Assembly (NCBI GenBank): GCA_934573855.1
Contig: CAKTMF010000007.1
Location: forward strand, 83,613-147,612
Reading direction: 5' to 3'
Origin: an uncultured Oscillospiraceae bacterium
GTDB lineage: Bacteria; Bacillota; Clostridia; Oscillospirales; Oscillospiraceae
Length of the DNA stretch: 64,000 bases
The position numbers were made by a program, and so were the translations under genes. Within the stretch, counting starts at the first letter, position 1; every line of letters begins with the position of its first letter. A model generated the notes under the pieces. The model was not told where the DNA came from and did no database searches. It saw only the letters and a program-made list of their open reading frames with translations. This document shows, piece after piece, positions 26,182-33,136 of the stretch.

Positions 26182-26784
26182 ATGGAAAAAACACTCAGAA
26201 GATGGGAAGCGGCGGCGCTCATCGCCGTGAGCATAGTTTTATGCACGGCCTCGTGGGCGCAGGCACGGCAGAATTCCGTGAGCTCCAAGCTCGTGCGGCT
26301 GCATGTGGTGGCCGTATCCGACGACGGACTTGAGCAGGCGATAAAGCTCAGGGTGCGCGACGCGGTGCTCGAATATCTCGGAGACAAGCTCGCGGACGTG
26401 AAGGACGCGGCGGAGGCCAAGGCCGTCATCGAGGCCGACATGGAGGGCATAGCCCGCGCGGCGGCAACGGCGTCTGCCGGGCGCGAGGTGAGAGTGACTC
26501 TCGGCAGAGAGCATTACCCCACCCGCGAGTACGAGGGCATGACCCTCCCTGCGGGCAGCTACGATTCGCTCCGCGTGGTGCTGGGCGCGGGCGAGGGGCA
26601 TAACTGGTGGTGCGTGGTGTTCCCGCCGCTGTGCCTGTCCGCCGCCGAGGGCGAGAGGCTCCAGAGCGTGATGGGGCAGGAGGATTTCTCCCTCGTCACC
26701 GAGGCGGAGGGGTATGTGCTGCGCTTCAGGACCGTGGAGCTGTGGGGCGAGATCGTAAATATGATCGAAAGCCTGCGCAAATGA
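26182..26784 (+). CDS. spoIIR: Stage II sporulation protein R
   Basis: A 200-aa secreted signalling protein that, when made in the forespore, triggers SpoIIGA to process pro-sigma-E in the mother cell. It has an N-terminal signal/anchor (about residues 8-26) and then the family pattern VRLHVVAVSDDGLEQAIKLR, VRDAVLEYL and NWWCVVFPPLCLS. ATG at 26182 is chosen because it begins the signal segment; an ATG at 26125 lies inside the terminator with no SD. Expected control is by sigma-F; I could not place a convincing sigma-F promoter. It shows the organism can, or once could, sporulate. Confidence 0.9.
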   Translation: MEKTLRRWEAAALIAVSIVLCTASWAQARQNSVSSKLVRLHVVAVSDDGLEQAIKLRVRDAVLEYLGDKLADVKDAAEAKAVIEADMEGIARAAATASAGREVRVTLGREHYPTREYEGMTLPAGSYDSLRVVLGAGEGHNWWCVVFPPLCLSAAEGERLQSVMGQEDFSLVTEAEGYVLRFRTVELWGEIVNMIESLRK

Positions 26785-26786
26785 AG

Positions 26787-26815
26787 TTGCGAATAAGTAC
26801 GCTGCAATGTATAAT
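26787..26815 (+). promoter_or_regulatory. Promoter of the FAH-family gene
   Basis: TTGCGA, 17-bp spacer, TATAAT, starting three bases after the spoIIR stop. Confidence 0.7.
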
Positions 26816-26838
26816 GTCTCCCGTAAGGGGGCGGATAT

Positions 26839-27687
26839 ATGAAGCTTTGCAATATAAACGTAAACGGTGAGATACATCTCGGTATCGGGACGGAGAACGG
26901 CGTCGCCGACGCGACGGCGGCCGGCTTCCCGCTGAGCATGGACGAGGTCATACGCGGCGCCGGGCGCGGAGAGCTGGAGAGGCTCGCCGGAGCCGGTCTG
27001 CCTGCGGTGGACGGCCCCGTGTTTGAAAACGTGGTGGACCGCCCGGGCAAGCTCGTCTGCGTGGGACTCAACTACCGCGCCCATGCCGACGGACTCAACG
27101 ACGCGAAGAACTTCAGCACCGCCGACTGCCCTATACTGTTCAGCAAATACGCCGACTCTCTCGCACCCTCGGGCGCGGCGGTCGAGCTTCCCACGTGGGA
27201 GAAGAGCTATGACTACGAGGCGGAGCTTGTAATAGTCATGGGGAGCGAGGCGTGGAACGTCGGCGAGGCTGAGGCGATGGAGCATGTGTTCGGCTACACC
27301 TGCGGCAACGATCTGAGCTGCCGCGACGCCCAGAAGCGCACCTCGCAGTGGCTCGTGGGCAAGGCCATGCCGGGCTTCGGCCCCTGCGGCCCGTTCATCG
27401 TCACGGCGGACGCCCTCGATGTGGACGGCGGGGTCGGCGTGAGGAGCTATGTCAACGGCGAGCTTCGCCAGAACGGCAATACCCGCGACATGATCTTCAG
27501 CTGCGCCCGGATCATCTCCTACGCCTCCAAATACATAAGGCTCTGCCCCGGCGACCTCATATTTACCGGCACGCCCAGCGGCGTCGCTCTCGAGCAGCGG
27601 GAGGACAAGCGCGTCTGGATCGAGCCGGGGGACAGGATAGACGTGGAGATCGACGGTATCGGCGTCCTCACGAACACCATGGTCTGA
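26839..27687 (+). CDS. Fumarylacetoacetate hydrolase-family protein
   Basis: A 282-aa enzyme of the FAH superfamily. The metal-binding acidic cluster is visible as SYDYEAELVIVMG, followed by YTCGNDLSCRDAQ and the family block GDLIFTGTPSGVA. Such enzymes are hydrolases, isomerases or decarboxylases of 2-oxo acids (for example HpcE-type 2-hydroxyhepta-2,4-diene-1,7-dioate isomerases, or oxaloacetate/acylpyruvate hydrolases). Gene context here does not select among them. Length and the single C-terminal FAH domain are normal. It is transcribed from its own promoter. Confidence 0.88.
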   Translation: MKLCNINVNGEIHLGIGTENGVADATAAGFPLSMDEVIRGAGRGELERLAGAGLPAVDGPVFENVVDRPGKLVCVGLNYRAHADGLNDAKNFSTADCPILFSKYADSLAPSGAAVELPTWEKSYDYEAELVIVMGSEAWNVGEAEAMEHVFGYTCGNDLSCRDAQKRTSQWLVGKAMPGFGPCGPFIVTADALDVDGGVGVRSYVNGELRQNGNTRDMIFSCARIISYASKYIRLCPGDLIFTGTPSGVALEQREDKRVWIEPGDRIDVEIDGIGVLTNTMV

Positions 27688-27742
27688 CCCTCTCGGCGCG
27701 CCTTGCCGGAGGAATATCAGTAAAAACTTGATATAGTTCAGA

Positions 27743-27787
27743 AAACGCTCACTTTAGGAGTTCGCAAAACGCCTAAAGTGAGCGTTT
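27743..27787. promoter_or_regulatory. 16-bp inverted repeat, terminator or operator
   Basis: A perfect 16-bp inverted repeat (AAACGCTCACTTTAGG and complement) with a 13-base loop. It lies 55 bases after the FAH gene and 33 bases before the XRE regulator. The following TTTCTTGCTT is a weak T-run, so it may be a terminator; the position directly upstream of a regulator also fits an operator. Confidence 0.6.
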
Positions 27788-27819
27788 CTTGCTTACAATA
27801 AGTGTTGGGGGTGTTCACA

Positions 27820-28122
27820 ATGATTAACGGTCTGCCTGCGCGCCTGCGTGAAATGCGCGAGCGCAGCTCGCTCTCCCAGCGCGAGGTCGCGCGGAGGATA
27901 AATGTTTCCGCGTCGCTCATATCCGGCTACGAGACGGGAGAGCGCACTCCGAGCCTCGAGGTGCTGCTGAGCCTTTCGGCGCTGTACGGGTGCAGCACCG
28001 ACTACCTGCTGGGCATAAAGGCGCTGTCCTCCGCCGACGATTCGCTTTTCAGCGGGCTGAGCGCTGCGCAGATACACCTGCTGCGCGCCGTAGCCAATGA
28101 ATTCAAAAACGGCAAGGTATAG
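27820..28122 (+). CDS. XRE-family transcriptional regulator
   Basis: A 100-aa repressor-like protein. Residues 4-60 form a Cro/C1 helix-turn-helix (LREMRERSSLSQREVARRIN, then SASLISGYETGERTPSLEVL), followed by YGCSTDYLLGI, the usual helix-5 signature of this family, and a short C-terminal helix. ATG 27820 follows GGGGGTG; the in-frame GTG at 27802 overlaps that SD. It is 16 bases upstream of the YidC-like/phosphatase fusion and presumably co-transcribed. Confidence 0.85.
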   Translation: MINGLPARLREMRERSSLSQREVARRINVSASLISGYETGERTPSLEVLLSLSALYGCSTDYLLGIKALSSADDSLFSGLSAAQIHLLRAVANEFKNGKV

Positions 28123-28138
28123 CCGGGAGATCACTGCT

Positions 28139-30814
28139 ATGCACTATCTTTATGATATTTTCATTTACCCCATAGAGCTTATCGTGGAGTTCATCTACGC
28201 CCGGGCGAACCGTGTTTTCGCGAACCCCGGGCTTTCGATCATTGCCGTCAGCCTGCTGGTGAATATACTCGTCCTGCCGCTCTACAACAGGTCGGACGCC
28301 ATGCAGGAGGAGGAGCGCCGCCGTCAGGCCGCGATGAAGCACTGGAGCGACCACATCAAAAAGACCTTTAAGGGCGACGAGCGCTTTATGATACAGTCCG
28401 CCTACTACCGGCAGCAGAGCTATAAGCCGGTGTACGCCCTGCGCGGCTCGTTCTCGCTGCTGCTGCAGATACCGTTTTTCATCGCGGCGTATCATTTTCT
28501 CTCGAACCTCGGCGACCTGCAGGGTACGTCCTTCCTCATGCTGCGCGACCTCGGGCAGCAGGACGGACTCATCAGGATAGGGGACGTGTCGATAAACCTC
28601 CTGCCGGTACTCATGACCGGCATAAACATCGTCTCCGGCGCGCTGTACACAAAGGGCTTTTCTGTAAAGGAAAAGCTCCAGCTCTACGGCATGGCGCTCA
28701 TTTTCCTTGTGCTTTTGTACACGAGCCCCTCGGGACTTGTGTTCTACTGGACGCTCAACAACCTCTTCTCGCTGGGCAAGAATATCTTCCTCAAGCTCAT
28801 CCCGCCGACGAGAAAGGCCCGCGCTGCCTGCCTTTCGGCGGTGGGGATAGCGGGGGCGCTGCTGCTTTTGAAAATGACGTCCGTCATGACGAAGCTCCGC
28901 CTTGCGCTGCTCATCGGCTTTGTGATCGTCACCCAGCTGCCGCTGCTGTTTGCGTTCCTCCCGGAGAGAAAGCCGAGACGCTCCCTCGCCCTTCCCGAAA
29001 ACGGCGCACTCATGGTGCTCAGCTCCCTGTTCCTCACGGTGCTGATGGGCGGGGTCATCTCCTCCGCCGTGGTCGCCTCCTCGCCCGCGGAGTTCATGTC
29101 CGGCGGCGGGCCGGTAAAGCTCGTTATAAACAATCTCCTCATCTATGCCGGGTTCTTCATGGTGTGGCTGCTCATATTCTATTATCTGGCCGGGGAAAAG
29201 GGCAGAGGAGCCTTCGCCGCGGGGACGTTCGCGCTGGGGCTTACGGTCGTGGTGAATTTCATGTTCTTCGGCAGGGACCTCGGAATAATGTCCTCGGTGT
29301 TCAAGTTTGACAACGCGCCTGCCTATTCGCGCGCGGAAATGCTGCTCAGCCCGGCGGTAACGCTGCTGCTCATCGCGCTCGCGGCGGCGCTCGCCGCGAA
29401 AAAGCCGGTGCTTGCCCGCCGCGTGAGCCTTGTAATGCTCATCAGCGCCGTCTGCCTCACGGCGGTGAACGGCGTCTCCATCGCCGGAAAGGTGAAGGAG
29501 ATAGAGGCAAATTCCGCCACCGGCTCCGAGGAGGAGTGCCGCATACGTCTCAGCCGCGACGGCGAGAACGTCGTGGTGCTTATGCTCGACCGCGCCATCA
29601 GCGGCTATGTCCCCTACATATTCGAGGAAAAACCGGAGCTTCAGGAGCAGTTCTCCGGCTTCACCTACTATAGAAATACCCTCTCCTTCGGCAGCTTCAC
29701 CAACATCGCGACACCGGCGCTGTTCGGCGGCTATGAGTACACTCCGGCGGAGATCAACGCGCGCCCGGACGAGACGCTGCGCGACAAGCACGACGAGGCG
29801 CTCCTCCTCATGCCGACGCTCTTTTCCGAGAACGGCTACGCCGTCAGCATTTTTGACCCGCCCTACGCGGGCTACGCGGTGCCGTCAGACCTGAGCATAT
29901 TCGACGGCCTCGAAAATACGGACGCCTACGGCTATACCGATCGCTACAGCGCCATGGCGCAGGACGGAGAGTTCAACGAGCGCTTCGAGCAGTACCAGAA
30001 GAGGACGCTCGTGTGGTACTGCGTGTTCAAGTCCGTCCCCGTCCCGCTGCAGAGCCGCGTGTACGCCGACGGCGGCTACAGCTCGACCGGGGAGCCGTTC
30101 TCCGGTACGGCGGCGTTCAAGGCGAGCTATTACGCCATGGACGCGCTCTCGTCCATCACCTCCGTTGAGGACGGCATTGACGGCGGCTTCGTCATGATGG
30201 ACAACGAGATCACCCACAACCCCGCCATACTCTCCGTCCCGGACTATACGCCCGCCATGAGCGTCAGCTCCGACCCTTACGGCGACCGCGAAAGATTTTC
30301 CGGCATAAGGATGGAGAGCGAGGAGCAGATAAGCCACTACCATGTGAACATGGCGGCATTCCTCAAGCTGGGCGAGTGGTTCGACTATCTCCGGGAGCAG
30401 GGCGTGTACGACAACACGAGGATCATCATCGTCTCCGACCACGGCTGGTTCATGCACTCCTTTGACGAGTATGTGTTCGGCGGCGGGGATATCGAGGTGC
30501 AGGCATACTGGGCGCTGCTGATGGTCAAGGACTTCGGCGCGGACGCCGGCGGCGTTTCGGACGAGTTCATGACGATAGCGGACGTGCCGACGCTCGCCCT
30601 TGACGGCGTGATCGCGGACGCGGTGAACCCGGCCACGGGCAGGCGGATAAGCAGCGATGAAAAGACCGCACATCCCCAGCTCGTGACGACCTCGCTCAAT
30701 TTCGAGCCATTTGCGAATAACGGCTACGTCATGGATCTGAGCGACGGCGACTGGTGGTCCGTTCACGACGACATCTTCCGCGAGGACAACTGGAGATATG
30801 TGAGCGCGGGCTGA
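28139..30814 (+). CDS. YidC/Oxa1-like membrane domain fused to alkaline-phosphatase-superfamily domain
   Basis: An 891-aa membrane protein. Residues about 1-225 follow the YidC/Oxa1 plan: a first core helix (VSLLVNILVLPLYN), a charged cytoplasmic hairpin, LLLQIPFFIAAYHFLSN, and SPSGLVFYWTLNNLFS in the last helix. The Arg normally found in the first core helix (RL..LPL) is Asn here, so insertase activity is doubtful. Residues about 230-450 add roughly seven helices. Residues about 465-890 are an extracellular alkaline-phosphatase-like domain: VVVLMLDRAISGY (metal Asp), a Thr/Ser-rich nucleophile region (SFTNIATPALFGG) and IIIVSDHGWFMH (metal DH). LTA-synthase-like and phosphoethanolamine transferases share this C-terminal fold, so envelope-polymer modification is the best guess. 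GGGAGA lies nine bases before ATG. Confidence 0.8.
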   Translation: MHYLYDIFIYPIELIVEFIYARANRVFANPGLSIIAVSLLVNILVLPLYNRSDAMQEEERRRQAAMKHWSDHIKKTFKGDERFMIQSAYYRQQSYKPVYALRGSFSLLLQIPFFIAAYHFLSNLGDLQGTSFLMLRDLGQQDGLIRIGDVSINLLPVLMTGINIVSGALYTKGFSVKEKLQLYGMALIFLVLLYTSPSGLVFYWTLNNLFSLGKNIFLKLIPPTRKARAACLSAVGIAGALLLLKMTSVMTKLRLALLIGFVIVTQLPLLFAFLPERKPRRSLALPENGALMVLSSLFLTVLMGGVISSAVVASSPAEFMSGGGPVKLVINNLLIYAGFFMVWLLIFYYLAGEKGRGAFAAGTFALGLTVVVNFMFFGRDLGIMSSVFKFDNAPAYSRAEMLLSPAVTLLLIALAAALAAKKPVLARRVSLVMLISAVCLTAVNGVSIAGKVKEIEANSATGSEEECRIRLSRDGENVVVLMLDRAISGYVPYIFEEKPELQEQFSGFTYYRNTLSFGSFTNIATPALFGGYEYTPAEINARPDETLRDKHDEALLLMPTLFSENGYAVSIFDPPYAGYAVPSDLSIFDGLENTDAYGYTDRYSAMAQDGEFNERFEQYQKRTLVWYCVFKSVPVPLQSRVYADGGYSSTGEPFSGTAAFKASYYAMDALSSITSVEDGIDGGFVMMDNEITHNPAILSVPDYTPAMSVSSDPYGDRERFSGIRMESEEQISHYHVNMAAFLKLGEWFDYLREQGVYDNTRIIIVSDHGWFMHSFDEYVFGGGDIEVQAYWALLMVKDFGADAGGVSDEFMTIADVPTLALDGVIADAVNPATGRRISSDEKTAHPQLVTTSLNFEPFANNGYVMDLSDGDWWSVHDDIFREDNWRYVSAG

Positions 30815-30836
30815 GGACCCGGCTCTGTACGGTAAA

Positions 30837-30873
30837 GACGCCGCGGCGGACACAGAGCCTGCCGCGGCGTTTC
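30837..30873 (+). terminator. Terminator after the YidC-like fusion gene
   Basis: An 11-bp GC-rich stem (GACGCCGCGGC against GCCGCGGCGTT) with a 12-base loop and a short T-run; efficiency is uncertain. Confidence 0.6.
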
Positions 30874-30922
30874 GGCGCGCCGTGATGTAAAAAGTTTTCG
30901 GCCCGTGATATGTAACATTCGG

Positions 30923-30951
30923 TTGACTTTGAAGTTAGGTTGTTATATCCT
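30923..30951 (+). promoter_or_regulatory. Promoter of the galactokinase-like gene
   Basis: TTGACT, 17-bp spacer, TATCCT; the -35 is good, the -10 moderate. Confidence 0.5.
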
Positions 30952-30999
30952 GATATATGTAGGAAGTTGGCCTTACCTTTAACGGAGGAGGACTGCGTT

Positions 31000-32079
31000 T
31001 TGAAGAAAGAGATATTTACTCCCGGCAGAACGGAGCTTGCCGGCAACCATACAGATCATCAGCGCGGCCGCATACTGGCATCGGCTGTGGACCGCGGGCT
31101 TTACGCGCACTGCGAGGTGAACGGCAGCCGCATCATACATGTCAAGTCCGAGGGCTTCGACGCGTTCGACGTGCGCACCTATCATACGAGCGTACACACC
31201 GCCGAATTCGGCACCCCCAAGGCGCTGGTGCGCGGCATGACGGCGTCGTTTCTGGAGCTGGGGCTGAACGTGGGCGGCTTTGACGCCGAGATAAGAAGCA
31301 CCCTCCCCTCCGGCTCGGGACTCAGCTCGTCGGCGGCCTTCGCGGTGCTTATCGGGCGCATACTCAACGAGCTTTTCAACGACGGTCAGGTCGACCCGCT
31401 GGTGATCGCCCGCGCCGCGCAGCAGGCCGAAAACACCTTCTTCGGCAAGCCCTGCGGCCTGATGGATCAGCTGACCTGCTCGCTGGGGCATACCGTTTAT
31501 GTGGATTTCAGCACCAACGAGATCGAGCCGATACACGCGGACTTCTCCACCATGGGGCTCACCCTCTGCCTCACCGACACCGGCGGCAGCCACGCGGGGC
31601 TTGACAGCTCCTATGCCCGTATCCCTTCGGACATGGTGCTCATCGCGAACCTCTTCGATAAGGGCGTGCTGGGCGACGTGGACCCGGCGGAGTTTCGCGC
31701 AAAGGGCTGGGACCCCTCCAACAGGCCCGTCCGCCGCGCAATGCATTTCTTTGACGAGAACGAGCGCGTGCCGAAAATGCGAGACGCGCTGAAAAACGGC
31801 GACAGCGCCGAATATCTCCGTCTAATGAACGAGTCGGGGCGCTCCTCGGAGCGGCTGCTGAACAACATCATCACCAGCGCCACCGGCGACACGAAGCTCG
31901 CCCAGGGGCTTGAGCTGAGCGAAAAGCTGCTGAGCGGAAAGGGCGCGTGGCGCGTTCACGGCGGCGGCTTTGCCGGGTGCGTGCAGGCGCTCATGCCCAC
32001 GGACTATTTCCCCGAGTACAAGGCGCGCATGGAGGAGAAGTTCGGCGCGGACTCCTGCCGCGAGATAAAATTGGTATAA
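31000..32079 (+). CDS. Galactokinase-family GHMP kinase
   Basis: A 359-aa sugar kinase. The galactokinase signature appears as GRTELAGNHTDHQRG instead of the usual GRxNLIGEHTDYNxG, so the sugar-binding Glu is Asn; LPSGSGLSSSAAFAVL is the GHMP ATP loop (about residues 107-122) and FGKPCGLMDQLTCSLG carries the catalytic Asp. TTG at 31000 is taken as start because GGAGGAGG ends eight bases upstream; the longer frame from 30940 covers the promoter. No galT or galE is adjacent. Galactose or a related hexose/amino sugar is the probable substrate. Confidence 0.8.
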   Translation: MKKEIFTPGRTELAGNHTDHQRGRILASAVDRGLYAHCEVNGSRIIHVKSEGFDAFDVRTYHTSVHTAEFGTPKALVRGMTASFLELGLNVGGFDAEIRSTLPSGSGLSSSAAFAVLIGRILNELFNDGQVDPLVIARAAQQAENTFFGKPCGLMDQLTCSLGHTVYVDFSTNEIEPIHADFSTMGLTLCLTDTGGSHAGLDSSYARIPSDMVLIANLFDKGVLGDVDPAEFRAKGWDPSNRPVRRAMHFFDENERVPKMRDALKNGDSAEYLRLMNESGRSSERLLNNIITSATGDTKLAQGLELSEKLLSGKGAWRVHGGGFAGCVQALMPTDYFPEYKARMEEKFGADSCREIKLV

Positions 32080-32363
32080 GCGTACCCCAGCCGGCGGAGA
32101 CCTGCGTCTCCGCCGGCGTCAGCTTGTCAAAAAAGTTCATTTGAACTTTTTTGACTGCGCTTCTCCTGCCGAGCATTTTGAAGCCTTCAAAATGCTGCTT
32201 TGCTCAAAAGTCTTGATTGATCAAGCCTTTTGACGGCAGGTTATTGTACCGCGAGGCGGGTCTTGCCCCCTCGCGCTCCCCCGCGGCTCTGTCTCAGTGT
32301 GTAGCGGGATGAGTTTTTTGACAGCCTCAAACCGGCGGAGACCTGCGTCTCCGCCGGTTTTTT
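32080..32363. repeat. Intergenic array of hairpins with a duplicated palindrome
   Basis: About 285 non-coding bases made almost wholly of inverted repeats. A palindrome with arms CCGGCGGAGAC/GTCTCCGCCGG and spacer CTGC occurs at 32091-32116 and again at 32332-32357. Between them lie GTCAAAAAAGTTCA paired with TGAACTTTTTTGAC (32126-32155), AGCATTTTGAAG paired with CTTCAAAATGCT (32172-32196), TCAAAAG-CTTGAT paired with its complement (32204-32233), and CGCGAGG...CCTCGCG (32251-32276). CCTGCC/GGCAGG brackets the middle ones. Confidence 0.75.
32331..32363 (+). terminator. Terminator formed by the second palindrome copy
   Basis: A 12-bp stem (ACCGGCGGAGAC and complement), loop CTGC, followed by TTTTTT. 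The first copy at 32091 lacks the T-run. Confidence 0.85.
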
Positions 32364-32399
32364 ATGCCTTGTGCCATGAAAAAGTGGCCTGATTTCAAA

Positions 32400-32428
32400 T
32401 TGCTTCACACCTGCGCCGGCCTTATAAT
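32400..32428 (+). promoter_or_regulatory. Promoter of the MerR-like gene
   Basis: TTGCTT, 17-bp spacer, TATAAT. Confidence 0.65.
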
Positions 32429-32467
32429 ATACCCAGACCTGCAGGAACGATCTGAAAGGAGCCACAC

Positions 32468-32926
32468 ATGAAAAACACCGGAAAATACTATCTCATAAAC
32501 CATCTCGTAATGATCACCGGCCTCACCGACCGGACGATACGCAGCTATATTGCCTCCGGCATACTTCAGGGGGAGAAGATAAACGGCCTCTGGCACTTCA
32601 CTCCGGAGCAGACGGAGAGCTTCATCGCCCACCCCGCAGTGCGCCCGAGCATACAGGCAAAGCAGCACGCCGCCATATACGACTTCCTCCTCGACGACGC
32701 GAAGGCCGGGTGCGAGGCGTGTGTAATACTCGATTTTCCCGGGGAGGACGAAAAGAAGCTCGCGGAGTATTTCTGCTATAACATAAACGGCGGAAGCTTC
32801 GGGAAGATACGCTTTTCCTTCAGCGGCATGGGCAAGTCGCCGAGAGTCATCCTGACGGGCGACACTGCCGGCGTTATGCGTTTGGTCAACGGCTATATGC
32901 GCGAGCATCACCCGGACGAGGCCTGA
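32468..32926 (+). CDS. MerR-like helix-turn-helix regulator
   Basis: A 152-aa protein. Residues about 5-55 resemble the MerR DNA-binding domain (LINHLVMITGLTDRTIRSYI, GILQGEKINGLWHFT). Residues about 65-150 form an alpha/beta domain without a recognised ligand motif; Cys residues occur at about 75, 78 and 99. GAAAGGA lies about eight bases before the ATG. Transcribed alone between a promoter and a terminator. Target and signal unknown; it might act on neighbouring genes, but no MerR-type spaced palindrome was seen. Confidence 0.7.
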   Translation: MKNTGKYYLINHLVMITGLTDRTIRSYIASGILQGEKINGLWHFTPEQTESFIAHPAVRPSIQAKQHAAIYDFLLDDAKAGCEACVILDFPGEDEKKLAEYFCYNINGGSFGKIRFSFSGMGKSPRVILTGDTAGVMRLVNGYMREHHPDEA

Positions 32927-32987
32927 CGGCACCTCGATTACGCCGCGGGAGAGGACAGCCCTTCCCGCACATATACGGATATTTTTA

Positions 32988-33017
32988 CGGGGGCGGCCGA
33001 GGCCGCCCTCTTTTTTT
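32988..33017 (+). terminator. Terminator after the MerR-like gene
   Basis: GGGCGGC, loop CGAG, GCCGCCC, then TCTTTTTTT. Confidence 0.85.
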
Positions 33018-33040
33018 GTTATAATTCTCACGATTAACTC

Positions 33041-33069
33041 TTGCGGAATGTTGAATATTCTGTTAAAAT
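33041..33069 (+). promoter_or_regulatory. Promoter of redox operon A
   Basis: TTGCGG, 17-bp spacer, TAAAAT. The expected transcription start falls on the GntR-type palindrome at 33076. Confidence 0.7.
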
Positions 33070-33075
33070 CAAAGC

Positions 33076-33090
33076 TGTGGTACAACCACA
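33076..33090. promoter_or_regulatory. GntR/FadR-type operator, site 1
   Basis: TGTGGT-ACA-ACCACA, a perfect 6-bp inverted repeat with a 3-bp spacer, seven bases after the -10 box. The TGGT-N3-ACCA core is the standard half-site pattern of the FadR subfamily. The same site recurs at 44249 and 44400 next to the GntR gene. Confidence 0.8.
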
Positions 33091-33136
33091 AAAAAACGTG
33101 CATTAATTTTTGATATAGAAACGGAGGAATAAAACC

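Noticed and set aside
32080..32363. CRISPR array
   Set aside because: The hairpins are not equally spaced direct repeats with unique spacers; only one palindrome recurs, twice.
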